Source of the DNA: Yoonia sp. G8-12
GTDB taxonomy: Bacteria; Pseudomonadota; Alphaproteobacteria; Rhodobacterales; Rhodobacteraceae
Assembly (NCBI RefSeq): GCF_038443675.1
Contig: NZ_CP151762.1
Location: 2,852,001-2,916,000 of the forward strand
DNA length: 64,000 bases
Direction: 5' to 3'
Shown here: positions 35,228 to 44,004 of the stretch, one piece after another
Layout: every line of letters begins with the position of its first letter
Numbering within the stretch: position 1 is the stretch's first letter
Made by a program: the position numbers and the translations under genes
The notes under the pieces: model-generated
Database searches by the model: none
Told to the model about the DNA's origin: nothing
What the model saw: only the letters and a program-made list of their open reading frames with translations

Positions 35228-36085
35228 CTAGTCTTTGTGCTTGTGTGGTGCCCAAAGACGCTTGTTTGTCAGGTAGAGCAAGACTGACAAGACTGTCAGG
35301 AACAGCACACCACTTAGACCGGCCTGCTTGCGCGCCACCAGCTTAGGTTCCGCTGTCCACATCAGGAATGCAGCAACGTCTTGTGAGACTTCTTCCAGTT
35401 CAGTCGAGTGGCCGTCAGCGTAATCCACGTCATCGCCGTAAAGCGGCGGTGCCATGGAAATCCAGCTGCCGGGTACCATGTGCTTGCCCTTTTCGTCGAT
35501 GCAGCTCTCGGGGAAACCGCCCGCGGCGAATGCCACGTTATAGTATCCGTCCATTGGCTCGCCTTCCAGCGCGCATTCGGGCTCTTCGTGGTAGCCGGTC
35601 ATCAGAGACGCGATGTATTCGGCGCCCCCCATGCCATTCACGAATTGGCTGATACCTGTTCCATAAGGGCCATGAAAGCCGGCGCGCGCCTTGGCCATCA
35701 ATGTCAGGTCAGGTGCAGTGGACAGGCTGGAACTAGGGAAGTGATCAGACGGCGTAGCCGCGCGGAAGTCACCTTCGCCATCGAAGAGAGTCTCGTCAAA
35801 GACTTCGTAGAACTCTGCATAGGCCCGCATCTGATCCTCTGGCAGAGCAGGTCCACCTTCGTCGTGCAGGTTGCGGAACGCGAGAAGTTCCAGTCCGTGA
35901 CAGGCAGAACAGATTTCGGTGTAGACCTGAAGGCCACGCTGAAGCTGCATTTGGTCATAGCTGCCAAACGGGCCTTCAAATGGGAAGGCGTAGTCGGTGA
36001 CTTCTACTTCTACTTCGGCTGCGGTGGCTGGCGCTGTTCCCAGCGCCAGTGCCGCAACGGCGGTGAGTGTGAATTTACGGAACAT
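35228..36085 (-). CDS. petC: Cytochrome c1 of the bc1 complex
   Basis: The c-type haem subunit that passes electrons from the Rieske centre to cytochrome c2. The 285-residue precursor has a signal peptide (cleavage near ATAAE, residue 23), haem motif CSACH near residue 60, PPLYGDDVDYADGH, and a C-terminal membrane anchor (LSGVLFLTVLSVLLYLTNKRLW). The ATG at 36085 has AAAGGA upstream; the frame continues to 36160 inside petB. It is the last gene of petABC. Confidence 0.96.
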   Translation of the reverse strand: MFRKFTLTAVAALALGTAPATAAEVEVEVTDYAFPFEGPFGSYDQMQLQRGLQVYTEICSACHGLELLAFRNLHDEGGPALPEDQMRAYAEFYEVFDETLFDGEGDFRAATPSDHFPSSSLSTAPDLTLMAKARAGFHGPYGTGISQFVNGMGGAEYIASLMTGYHEEPECALEGEPMDGYYNVAFAAGGFPESCIDEKGKHMVPGSWISMAPPLYGDDVDYADGHSTELEEVSQDVAAFLMWTAEPKLVARKQAGLSGVLFLTVLSVLLYLTNKRLWAPHKHKD

Positions 36086-36101
36086 CAGTCTTGGTCCTTT
36101 C

Positions 36102-37451
36102 TCACTCGGCCGGGCTGGCGACAGGCTTGGCGCCGTCAGCTTTCGGCGCGTAGTGCGCATTGAAGTCTTCTTCGATCGTCGCCGGTGGCGTGTTTGGCTT
36201 CTCGATCACGCCCAAGAGCGGCAGGATCACCAGGAAGTAAGCAAACCAGTAGGTCGCGCCAATCAAAGCGATGTAGGGGTAGATCCCTTCTGCCGGGCGG
36301 GCACCTACCCACGTCAGCAGCACGAAGTTCACGGCAAAGAGCCAGAACCACCACTTGAACATGGGGCGATAGCGACCTGAGCGGACCGATGATGTATCCA
36401 GCCAAGGCGCCAGAGCCATCACGACAATCGCACCGAACATCGCGATGACACCAAAGAATTTGGCGTCGATGATGCCAAATGTGATCCAGTTCACCGCAAT
36501 GACCAACCAGACCTCACTGTCGAAGGCACGCAGGATGGCGTAGAACGGCAGGAAGTACCATTCAGGCACGATGTGCGATGGGGTGACCAGCGGGTTCGCC
36601 GGAATGTAGTTATCGGGGTGACCCAGATAGTTCGGCATAAAGCCAACAACTGCGACAAAGACCGCCAGAATGATTGCCAGCGCAAATAGATCCTTGATCA
36701 CGAAGTATGGCCAGAAAGGCAGCGTGTCTTTCGCCGCATCTTCTTTTGACGTACGACGCACTTCAACACCGGTGGGGTTGTTGTTCCCCGTCGTGTGGAA
36801 AGCCCACACGTGCACGATTGTCAGACCCAGCAGAATGAAGGGCAACAGATAGTGCAACGAGAAGAAGCGGTTCAGCGCAGGCTGGCCAATTGATCCGTTT
36901 GGTGTGCCGAGCAACCAGATTTGTACGGATTCACCAATGAACGGGATCGCGCCAAAGAGGCCTGTGATAACGGCTGTACCGTGGAACGACATCTGGCCCC
37001 ATGGCAGAACGTAACCCATAAAGGCCGTACCCATCATCAGAACGTACATCAGCATGCCGACGATCCATGTCACCTCGCGCGGTGATTTGTATGAACCATA
37101 GTAAAGCGAGCGGAAGATGTGCGCATAAACAGCCACAAAGAACAGCGATGCACCGTTCATGTGGAAATAGCGGATCATATGACCACCGTTGACGTTGCGC
37201 ATAATATGCTCAACCGACTGGAAGGCCATATCGACGTGCGGCACATAGTGCATCACAAGCACGATACCCGTGATAATCTGCAGTACCAGCGTGAAGACAA
37301 GAACAATGCCCCAGATCCACATCCAGTTCAGGTTCTTGGGTGTGGGAAGCATCAAAGTGTCATAAATCAAGCCAACAATCGGCAGGCGCGTGTGCAGCCA
37401 CTTTTCGCCTTTTGAATTTGGTTCGTAATGGTCGTGGGGAATTCCGCCCAT
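36102..37451 (-). CDS. petB: Cytochrome b of the bc1 complex
   Basis: The 449-residue membrane core of the quinol:cytochrome c oxidoreductase, with eight helices. Haem histidines lie in HMIRYFHMNGASLFFVAVYAH and in HYLLPFILLGLTIVHVWAFH, and the quinol-site motif PEWYFLPFY is present. The product serves both respiration and cyclic photosynthetic electron flow. It starts 12 bases after petA and is followed by petC after 16 bases. Confidence 0.97.
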   Translation of the reverse strand: MGGIPHDHYEPNSKGEKWLHTRLPIVGLIYDTLMLPTPKNLNWMWIWGIVLVFTLVLQIITGIVLVMHYVPHVDMAFQSVEHIMRNVNGGHMIRYFHMNGASLFFVAVYAHIFRSLYYGSYKSPREVTWIVGMLMYVLMMGTAFMGYVLPWGQMSFHGTAVITGLFGAIPFIGESVQIWLLGTPNGSIGQPALNRFFSLHYLLPFILLGLTIVHVWAFHTTGNNNPTGVEVRRTSKEDAAKDTLPFWPYFVIKDLFALAIILAVFVAVVGFMPNYLGHPDNYIPANPLVTPSHIVPEWYFLPFYAILRAFDSEVWLVIAVNWITFGIIDAKFFGVIAMFGAIVVMALAPWLDTSSVRSGRYRPMFKWWFWLFAVNFVLLTWVGARPAEGIYPYIALIGATYWFAYFLVILPLLGVIEKPNTPPATIEEDFNAHYAPKADGAKPVASPAE

Positions 37452-37463
37452 GGCTTTCTCTCC

Positions 37464-38024
37464 TTAACCGAGTTGAATTGTTGTTTCGTCCACGAAGGAC
37501 GCGACAGGGACAGGCAGGTTGCGCGGCGCCGGGCCTCGGCGGATCCGGCCGGATGTATCATAGTGCGACCCGTGGCATGGGCAGAACCAACCGCCGAAAT
37601 CGCCCGCATCACCCAATGGTACGCAGCCAAGGTGCGTACAAACGCCCATCTGGACCAACCAAATGCCGTCTTCGGTCAATGCACGGTTTTCATCCGTTGC
37701 AGGGCCACCAGCAGGAAGGTTGGCGTTTTCGTGGTTCGGATCAGGAAGATCACTAACATCCACTGCACGTGCTTCTGCAATCTCTTCTTCGGTGCGCGCC
37801 CGAATAAAGACCGGCTTACCTTGCCAAAGCACGGTAATCTGAGTGCCGGGATCAACAGCGCTGACATCAACGCGGATCGAGGCGAGCGCCAAAACATCGG
37901 CGGAAGGGTTCATCTGGTTTACCAGTGGCCACACTGCGGCGCCTGTTACCACAACACCCGCACCGGCGGTTGCATAGTAAAGAAAGTCGCGGCGTGTGCC
38001 CTGATGATCATCTGCATGTGACAC
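37464..38024 (-). CDS. petA: Rieske iron-sulfur protein of the bc1 complex
   Basis: The [2Fe-2S] subunit, ligated by CTHLGC and CPCHGSHYD in the C-terminal third. The N-terminus has a twin-arginine-like GTRRDFLYYATAGAGVVVTGAAVW that forms the membrane anchor. I prefer a GTG start at 38024-38022, giving MSHADDHQGTRRDF and 186 residues, because GGAG stands nine bases upstream and the result matches known Rieske N-termini; an in-frame ATG at 38033 touches that GGAG. It heads the petABC operon. Confidence 0.95.
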   Translation of the reverse strand: MSHADDHQGTRRDFLYYATAGAGVVVTGAAVWPLVNQMNPSADVLALASIRVDVSAVDPGTQITVLWQGKPVFIRARTEEEIAEARAVDVSDLPDPNHENANLPAGGPATDENRALTEDGIWLVQMGVCTHLGCVPLGDAGDFGGWFCPCHGSHYDTSGRIRRGPAPRNLPVPVASFVDETTIQLG

Positions 38025-38439
38025 GGGATGCATCTCCGATTCTTTTATGGGCGTATCTGCCCGCACGAAAAATAGACCGAATTCGCGATCGGTCAATTGA
38101 GGCGGTGTTTAACTATCAAACCTTTCAAGGTCCAGCGGACAATCGGGCGCAGGTCCACAAGGCAGGTCTATTATGCACCACTATAAAACACTTCGTTAAG
38201 CGTGGACAAAGAATCGGTCATCTCCCTGCTAGGACATTCGTGCCGTGAGCCAAGCCTGAATTTTGCTTTTCTGGCCAATTGTGGCAATTGTTGGGCGGGT
38301 TTTTCCTTTAAAACATGGATAAATGTGTCAGCTGCGCAACATGATTTCGGCAAGACCTCTCTGCGCGTTAGTGTTTTGTTGTCAGCTTTGTGGCAGGTCT
38401 CTACCCAAGATACTTGCCACTCATTTTGGACAAGCTGCT
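38025..38439. other. 415-bp intergenic region, petA / outer-membrane gene
   Basis: Apart from the proposed petABC promoter at 38069-38096, I see no gene, RNA or repeat here. A short open reading from an ATG at 38323 joins the downstream outer-membrane gene but has no ribosome site and would bury its signal peptide. Confidence 0.5.
38069..38096 (-). promoter_or_regulatory. Putative promoter of petABC
   Basis: On the minus strand TTGACC (38096-38091) and TATTTT (38074-38069) are separated by 16 bases. Transcription would begin near 38062, about 38 bases before the petA GTG. Confidence 0.5.
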
Positions 38440-39084
38440 ATGTACCGTGCCGCTATTTTTTGCTTTTGTGCTATGATTGCACCTGCCTTCGCGACAGCGG
38501 ATGTGCAGCTGAGCTTCTATGGTGGCGCGCAAACGGCACCAGCGTCCGATATTTCGATTCGTGACCCGCTGATTGGCGCGGAAGACTTCTCTCAAGATTG
38601 GGAAGGGCGCTCTTTCGATGCACCGATTTACTACGGTATTCGCGCAACACGCTGGCGGTCGTCGACATTCGGGTATGGTTTGGATTTTGCGCATAACAAA
38701 GTCTATCCCGCAGACGGGTTCGGGGCACCCGGATACGAGGTTCTCGAATTTACCGATGGTCTGAATACGCTGACGATCAACGCATATCGTCGTTGGAATG
38801 AGGCAATTGGTGATTTGACGCCTTATGTTGGTGGCGGCATCGGTGTGGCTGTCCCACATGTCGAGGTGGTCAACGGCAGCTCAGAAACAATCGGTTACCA
38901 ACTGACGGGCCCCGCCGCGACGCTGGTTGCCGGTGCCGAGATGCCAATCAATGACCAATGGTCTGTTTTTGGAGAATACAAGGGCACTTTTTCGTCGAAC
39001 CGCGCTGATCTTGATAGTGGTGGTACGCTTGAAGCGGATATTTTCACGAATGCCGTCAATTTTGGTGTCAGCTTCGACTTTTAG
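38440..39084 (+). CDS. Outer-membrane beta-barrel protein, LpxQ-like lipid A oxidase candidate
   Basis: A 214-residue precursor with a signal peptide (MYRAAIFCFCAMIAPAFA, cleavage near residue 18-20) and a short beta-barrel ending in Phe (FGVSFDF), as outer-membrane proteins do. The pattern LSFYGGAQTAPASD, YGIRATRW, LTINAYRRW, TPYVGGGIGVAVPHVEV and WSVFGEYKG resembles roseobacter proteins I know as lipid A oxidase (LpxQ-like), which convert the proximal glucosamine of lipid A to aminogluconate. The barrel assignment is firm, the enzyme role tentative. No clear ribosome site precedes the ATG. Confidence 0.7.
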   Translation: MYRAAIFCFCAMIAPAFATADVQLSFYGGAQTAPASDISIRDPLIGAEDFSQDWEGRSFDAPIYYGIRATRWRSSTFGYGLDFAHNKVYPADGFGAPGYEVLEFTDGLNTLTINAYRRWNEAIGDLTPYVGGGIGVAVPHVEVVNGSSETIGYQLTGPAATLVAGAEMPINDQWSVFGEYKGTFSSNRADLDSGGTLEADIFTNAVNFGVSFDF

Positions 39085-39089
39085 CGCCG

Positions 39090-39692
39090 CTACTCGGGCT
39101 TTGTCGCAACCATGCTGTCGCGGTTAGAGAACGCGGCGTGCCACTGCGCCAGCGCTTCGTTCCCGTTCCGCCAACCGCGCGCATCATGCCGCAGGTCGAT
39201 GTAGGACAACGCACAGGCAACAGCGATTTGTCCGATATTCATCGGCCCTGTCAGGTGGCTCATCCAGCGGCTGTTAATCGCGGCGATGCCACGGGTGGCC
39301 TTGGCCCATTGTGCTTCGATCCAGTCAGGCGATTGTTGGTCCGCCGGGCGCAGCCGCGTTTCATAGGCCATGGAAACCGTCGCATCCATGATCGCGTCTG
39401 CTGTGGCCTCTAACGTCAGAATTTCCCATATGCTGCTTTGCGGGTAAAGATGTGCACCTGCCAGATCATCCAAGAACCGCGTGATCACGCGGCTGTCATA
39501 AATGGCGGGGCCATCGGCGCGGATCAGTGCGGGGATTTTGCCCATGGGGTTCGCGGCAATCACCTCCGGCGCCGAGTTAAAAGCGTTGGTGGAGACTACC
39601 ACCTCTTCCACCGTATCCACTAGCCCTGCCTCGCGGATCAGCACGCGGGCTTTGCGCACGAAGGGGGATGCGGGAGAAATCAACAATTGCAT
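39090..39692 (-). CDS. Glutathione S-transferase family protein
   Basis: A 200-residue protein with a thioredoxin-like N-terminus, MQLLISPASPFVRKARVLI, in which Ser-Pro-Phe takes the place of the active-site Cys/Ser motif, then the cis-Pro region GKIPAL and the glutathione-contact DSRVI, followed by an all-helical domain. It is the last gene of the dapF-mtaB-gst-gst operon and ends six bases from the convergent outer-membrane gene. Substrate unknown. Confidence 0.85.
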   Translation of the reverse strand: MQLLISPASPFVRKARVLIREAGLVDTVEEVVVSTNAFNSAPEVIAANPMGKIPALIRADGPAIYDSRVITRFLDDLAGAHLYPQSSIWEILTLEATADAIMDATVSMAYETRLRPADQQSPDWIEAQWAKATRGIAAINSRWMSHLTGPMNIGQIAVACALSYIDLRHDARGWRNGNEALAQWHAAFSNRDSMVATKPE

Positions 39693-39713
39693 GGGTCTGG
39701 TCCTTATCTGCGA

Positions 39714-40346
39714 TCAGGGAAACAAGACCTGATCCTGCCTGTCTTGCCAAGGCGGATATTTTGTCATGATCCCGCGAAGCCGCTCTGACGCCAGAAATTC
39801 GTCAAGCCACGCGGTCAAAGGTGCAAGCCCCTGCGCGTCGAACCACGCGCGATCCGTGTTCGCAAACTGGCGCACAAACGGCAGGATCGCCATGTCGGCC
39901 AATGTGCGTCTGTCGCCCATCAGAAACGCGGATTGCGCAAGGCGGTCGTTCAACGTGGTCAGGAACACCATCGCCTTGGCGCGTTCATCCTCTTCACTGC
40001 GATCGGGAAAGCGCACGGCGTATTTGGTGTGGTCAAGGGCCCGTTTGAACGGGCCATCGTTTGTGTCGATCAGAGCGTGCCCCTCTGGCGGCATATCAAG
40101 CCAGCCTTCAGGGTCATTGCGGCCCAGCGCCCATAGCATCACATCGCGGCTTTCTTCAATCACGCGGTCGCCGTCTTGGACGACGGGCACGGTGCCTTTG
40201 GGTGAGGCGGCCAGAAACGGGGCCGGTTTATCCTTCAGCAGGATTTCCCGCAGCGCCACCTGACATCCGCTCGCCTGTATCGCAAGGCGCGCGCGCATTG
40301 CATAGGGGCAGCGGCGGAAGGTCCAGAGGATTGGAAGCGTGCTCAT
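39714..40346 (-). CDS. Glutathione S-transferase family protein, Cys type
   Basis: A 210-residue protein whose N-terminus ILWTFRRCPYAMRARLAIQ holds the CPYA redox motif of glutaredoxin-like or omega/beta-class transferases. The cis-Pro loop KGTVPVVQ and EESRDVMLW follow, then a helical C-terminal domain. The ATG at 40346 is preceded by GAGGGTGGC. It lies 7 bases after mtaB and 21 before the second gst, so it is part of the same leftward operon. It may reduce thiols rather than conjugate glutathione. Confidence 0.87.
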   Translation of the reverse strand: MSTLPILWTFRRCPYAMRARLAIQASGCQVALREILLKDKPAPFLAASPKGTVPVVQDGDRVIEESRDVMLWALGRNDPEGWLDMPPEGHALIDTNDGPFKRALDHTKYAVRFPDRSEEDERAKAMVFLTTLNDRLAQSAFLMGDRRTLADMAILPFVRQFANTDRAWFDAQGLAPLTAWLDEFLASERLRGIMTKYPPWQDRQDQVLFP

Positions 40347-40353
40347 GCCACCC

Positions 40354-41613
40354 TCACGCAGTGAGTTGTTGGCCAGCAAATCCGGTGATCTGCGCCTGCA
40401 CAATCTCGCTTTCGGGCTGGTCAGTATCGAACAGCACCTCGGTGAACTGCGCGGTCCGGCCCATGCGGGCGTTTTCCATCAGGATCTGATGGGACTTGCC
40501 CACCTGCGCCTGCAGATGCTCGTCTACCTGCGCCGATCCTGCAGCGCGCAAAGCGGCCGCGCGTTCCTTGATCAGTTTGCCATTCACTTGCGGCATCTTG
40601 GCCGCTGGGGTGCCGGGGCGTGGCGAATAGGGAAAGACGTGCAGCCATGTCAGATCGCATTCTTCGACGAGGGCCAGTGAATTGGCGAACATCACTTCCG
40701 TTTCGGTCGGGAAACCGGCGATGATATCGGCACCATAGGTCATATCAGGGCGCAGTTTGCGCGCCTCTTGGCAAAAGGCGATTGCATCATCGCGCAGGTG
40801 GCGGCGTTTCATCCGTTTCAGAATCATGTCGTCGCCATGCTGCAATGACAGGTGTAGATGCGGCATCAAGCGGGGTTCTGTCGCGATGGCCTGCATCAGG
40901 TTTTCATCAACCTCAATGCTGTCAATCGAACTGATCCGCAGGCGCGGCAAATCGGGGACCAGTTTGAGGATTCGCATCACCAAATCGCCCAGCTTAGGCG
41001 TGGCAGGTAGGTCAGCGCCCCAACTGGTCAGGTCAACGCCGGTCAGCACGACCTCATTATATCCGGCATCTACCAGCCGCTTGATCTGTTCGACCACAAC
41101 GCCGGCAGGCACCGAGCGGGAATTGCCACGGCCGTATGGAATAATGCAAAATGTACAGCGGTGATCACAGCCGTTCTGAACCTGCACATAGGCGCGGCTG
41201 CGGGTGCCGAAGCCGTCAATCAGGTGCCCTGCGGTTTCCGTCACGGACATGATATCATCAACCTGCACAGGCTCGGTCCGGCCAATCAGATCGGGGGCCA
41301 TGCCAGCCCAAGTGGCCGGGTTCATCTTTTCGGTGTTGCCGATCACCACGTCCACCTCGGCCATTCTGGCGAAAGTCTCGGGTTCGGTTTGGGCGGCACA
41401 TCCGGTGACGATCAACTTTGCATCAGGGTGGTCGCGGCGCAGTTTGCGGATATCCTGACGGGCCTTTCGCACGGCCTCGGAGGTGACGGCGCAGGTGTTC
41501 ACGACAATCGCATTGTCGACGCCCGCCGCTGTCGCGAGTTCCTTCATCGCCTCGGTTTCGTAGGCGTTTAGCCTGCAACCATGGTTGGAGAATATGGGTG
41601 CTGTTTTCGCCAT
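40354..41613 (-). CDS. mtaB: tRNA t6A37 methylthiotransferase
   Basis: MtaB is a radical-SAM enzyme that makes ms2t6A at position 37 of tRNAs reading ANN codons. The 419-residue product shows the N-terminal UPF0004 cysteines (NHGCRLN, NTCAVT, GCAAQ), the radical-SAM CDHRCTFC near residue 147-154, and a C-terminal TRAM-like region. The ATG at 41613 shares a base with the dapF stop (TGATG); an in-frame TTG one codon earlier is less likely. It is the second gene of the dapF operon. Confidence 0.93.
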   Translation of the reverse strand: MAKTAPIFSNHGCRLNAYETEAMKELATAAGVDNAIVVNTCAVTSEAVRKARQDIRKLRRDHPDAKLIVTGCAAQTEPETFARMAEVDVVIGNTEKMNPATWAGMAPDLIGRTEPVQVDDIMSVTETAGHLIDGFGTRSRAYVQVQNGCDHRCTFCIIPYGRGNSRSVPAGVVVEQIKRLVDAGYNEVVLTGVDLTSWGADLPATPKLGDLVMRILKLVPDLPRLRISSIDSIEVDENLMQAIATEPRLMPHLHLSLQHGDDMILKRMKRRHLRDDAIAFCQEARKLRPDMTYGADIIAGFPTETEVMFANSLALVEECDLTWLHVFPYSPRPGTPAAKMPQVNGKLIKERAAALRAAGSAQVDEHLQAQVGKSHQILMENARMGRTAQFTEVLFDTDQPESEIVQAQITGFAGQQLTA

Positions 41614-42428
41614 CAAAGCCGCCAGACGCCGTCAAAGACATGTGCTGTTGGCCCTGTCATCCAGACGCCATCATCACGCCAGTCGATATGCAGGGTGCCG
41701 CCATCCAGGTCAATCCTGACGGACCGCCCTGTCAGCCCGCGCCGCGCGGCAGCAACGGCCGTGGCACAAGAGGATGAGCCGGAGGCCATCGTAATCCCCA
41801 CCCCGCGTTCCCAGACACGCATGCGCAAATGGTCGGGTCCAATCAGGCTTGCAAATTGCACGTTCGTGCGTTGCGGGTACAGCGGGTGGTGTTCGATTGC
41901 GGCACCTTCGGCCGCTAGATCAACGGTCTCGGCATCGGAAACAAAAAATGTGCAATGGGGATTGCCCATGCCGGTCGCGGTCGGTGCGCCCTCAATGGGC
42001 AATGCAAGCGTGTCCATTTCATGCGCGAGTGGCACATCCCGCCATTCCAACTGAGGCTGCCCCATATTCACCGAAGTCAGACCGTCGCCCGCTTCCTGCG
42101 CCTGCAAGATGCCGCGCTCGGTTTGCAGGGTCAGCGCATCTGTGCCGCTTTCATCCATCAAATACCGCGCGATACAGCGCGTCGCATTCCCGCACGCCCC
42201 GGCCAGCGATCCGTCGCTGTTCCAGAACGTCAGCCGCATATCGGCGTCAGGCGTGTGGGACAAGACCGCAAGCTGATCAAACCCAACCCCGCGATGGCGG
42301 TCTGCAATGGCAACTGCAATATCCGCATTGACGCGCGGGGTGATTCCCCGTTCGTCCACGACAACAAAGTCGTTTCCCAGCCCGTGCATCTTCATAAAGG
42401 GCAAAAATGATGAGTCGTTTGTGGTCAT
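41613..42428 (-). CDS. dapF: Diaminopimelate epimerase
   Basis: Converts LL- to meso-diaminopimelate for lysine and peptidoglycan. The 271-residue product contains the N-terminal FMKMHGLGNDFVVVD, the first catalytic Cys in GACGNATRC (near residue 76-84) and the second in ASGSSSCATAV (near 213-223). The second motif is less glycine-rich than usual but keeps the Cys. The ATG at 42428 was chosen over a TTG at 42455. It heads a four-gene leftward operon divergent from tRNA-Lys. Confidence 0.94.
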   Translation of the reverse strand: MTTNDSSFLPFMKMHGLGNDFVVVDERGITPRVNADIAVAIADRHRGVGFDQLAVLSHTPDADMRLTFWNSDGSLAGACGNATRCIARYLMDESGTDALTLQTERGILQAQEAGDGLTSVNMGQPQLEWRDVPLAHEMDTLALPIEGAPTATGMGNPHCTFFVSDAETVDLAAEGAAIEHHPLYPQRTNVQFASLIGPDHLRMRVWERGVGITMASGSSSCATAVAAARRGLTGRSVRIDLDGGTLHIDWRDDGVWMTGPTAHVFDGVWRL

Positions 42429-42484
42429 GGCGGCGATATATGCCAAGGCAGACAAGTTATCCAGCAGTCAGGGGAATTTGGGGG

Positions 42485-42513
42485 TTGACCATACCCCCGT
42501 GGCTTTCTAGATA
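42485..42513 (+). promoter_or_regulatory. Promoter of tRNA-Lys
   Basis: TTGACC (42485-42490) and TAGATA (42508-42513) are 17 bases apart and end 11 bases before the mature tRNA. This is a good sigma-70 fit for a stable RNA promoter. Confidence 0.6.
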
Positions 42514-42524
42514 CCGCCCTCAGT

Positions 42525-42600
42525 GGGCCGTTAGCTCAGTTGGTAGAGCAACTGACTTTTAATCAGTAGGTCGATGGTTCGAACCCATCACGGCTCACCA
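42525..42600 (+). tRNA. tRNA-Lys (TTT)
   Basis: A 76-base cloverleaf: acceptor GGGCCGT pairs with ACGGCTC, the D arm has TAGCTCAGTTGGTAGAGCA, the anticodon stem ACTGA/TCAGT holds the loop CTTTTAA with anticodon TTT, the T loop is GGTTCGAACCC, and the 3' CCA is encoded. Confidence 0.98.
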
Positions 42601-42665
42601 TTTTTTCCGATACTCGGGTACGATTTGATTGCGGCAGGCAGAGCGTCGCAAGACACGTACCTTCG

Positions 42666-43895
42666 CTACTGTACCAGAAACCGGTGGCTGAGCGGCAGGC
42701 TCGCTGCGCCGAGAACACGGGCATCGGGGCCGCGCGTCCCCGTTGCAATATCGGGTCTGTCCATGCCGGTCATATCCAAAGTCGCAAGATGCGCTTTTGT
42801 CTGTGCGGTCAGCTCCGCGCAGAGTGCACGGGGCATCCATCCATCAATCAAAACCAGCTCAAGATCGACGATCGCCTGCGTTGACTGGATCGCCTGTGCA
42901 ATTGCGTGCGCGCATTGCGCTGTCCATTCGGCGACGATGTTTTCGGGGAAATCCCAGTTTTCAGGGTCGACCCACATCTTTTGGGCGTCGACACCATTCT
43001 TGACAAGCGCCTCTTCCAGCGTGGCCAAAGAGGCAAGCTCGATCATCGGACGTGAAACGCCATTGCGGTCGGGGATGTTCAGGGGCCCGAAACTGGCGGC
43101 ATTGCCGGTTGACCCTGTGTAAAGCGTGTTGCGCAGCACCAGACCGCCGCCAATGAAGAAGGCGATGAAGAAGCAGAGCGTATTCGCGGGCAACGGGTTT
43201 TCACCGAACACCATCTCGGCGCTACAGGCCGCGGTTCCGTCGTTCTGCAAGAAAACAGGCATCCCCAGTGCTTCGGCAATTTCTGCCTGCAGATCGCGGT
43301 ATTCCCAATTGGCCATACGTTCCGCGTCAACACCGATATGCTCGGGCCAGCTCCAGAGATAGAAGGGCATCGCAATGCCCAAGCCCGCGATCCGCGGTTT
43401 CAGGTTTGCCGGAAGCCGGGCGCGAAGTGATTTTGAAGACGTTTTGGCAAATTGCAGAACTTTGTCGAAATCAGGGTAGTCATAGATCTGTTTTTCGCGG
43501 TCGATGATCTGACCGAGGAAATCAATGGCGACCATCTCGACAGAGCGACGCCCCACTTTCATGCCCAGAAAGACAACACCCGAGGGGTTGAGCGAAAGGG
43601 GCACAGACGGTTGCCCGATCCGGCCCCGGGAAGGTGTGCCGCGTAGAATAAGACCATCGGCCTCAAGCGATCCGATCAGGCGGGCAACGGTTTGGGCTGA
43701 CAAACCTGTGCGGCGTGCGATATCGGCCTTCGCCATGTCGGAATTTCGGCGCAAGAGGCTCAGGACAACGCGCTCGTTTCGTTCGCGCATGCCGCCTTGA
43801 TTGGTGCCGCGCTCAAATGTCGCGTCGTCCGATCTCGTCCCTGTCCGGTTCCTGAATTCTTTCCATCGCACCCAACTATTCTTTGGTTTCGCCAA
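42666..43895 (-). CDS. ROK-family transcriptional regulator of the frc operon
   Basis: An N-terminal winged helix (RGTNQGGMRERNERVVLSLLRR through KADIARRTGLSAQTVARLIGSLEADGLI) is followed by a ROK sugar-kinase-like domain with FFIGGGLVLR and a GSTGNAASFGPL segment where zinc or sugar residues often lie. The start is unsure: the frame opens at a TTG (43895), with an in-frame GTG at 43871 and an ATG at 43790 that would cut into the helix-turn-helix lead. It is divergent from frcB, and an inverted repeat lies in the 109-bp gap, so it probably controls frcBCAK in response to the transported sugar. Confidence 0.88.
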   Translation of the reverse strand: MAKPKNSWVRWKEFRNRTGTRSDDATFERGTNQGGMRERNERVVLSLLRRNSDMAKADIARRTGLSAQTVARLIGSLEADGLILRGTPSRGRIGQPSVPLSLNPSGVVFLGMKVGRRSVEMVAIDFLGQIIDREKQIYDYPDFDKVLQFAKTSSKSLRARLPANLKPRIAGLGIAMPFYLWSWPEHIGVDAERMANWEYRDLQAEIAEALGMPVFLQNDGTAACSAEMVFGENPLPANTLCFFIAFFIGGGLVLRNTLYTGSTGNAASFGPLNIPDRNGVSRPMIELASLATLEEALVKNGVDAQKMWVDPENWDFPENIVAEWTAQCAHAIAQAIQSTQAIVDLELVLIDGWMPRALCAELTAQTKAHLATLDMTGMDRPDIATGTRGPDARVLGAASLPLSHRFLVQ

Positions 43896-43909
43896 GCAAT
43901 AGCATATTA

Positions 43910-43934
43910 AATAACTCTCTGGAAGTTAGTTATT
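43910..43934. promoter_or_regulatory. Putative ROK-regulator operator upstream of frcB
   Basis: AATAACT at 43910-43916 and AGTTATT at 43928-43934 form a perfect 7-bp inverted repeat with an 11-base centre. The right arm abuts TTGACA (43933-43938), a candidate -35 for frcB. AT-rich two-arm operators are usual for ROK repressors. Confidence 0.5.
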
Positions 43935-44004
43935 GACAGTCTGTCGGAAAAGCTTCAGTTTCTCGTCTCACGGGAACGACTAAAAAGGTCATGGGAGGAC
44001 CATT

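Noticed and set aside
38323..38439. N-terminal extension of the outer-membrane barrel gene from an ATG at 38323
   Set aside because: The extension would place 39 residues before a clear signal peptide and has no ribosome site.
42525..42600. tRNA-Lys as a possible integration site for a genomic island (frc region)
   Set aside because: No integrase, no direct repeat of the tRNA 3' end was seen downstream, and the following genes look native.
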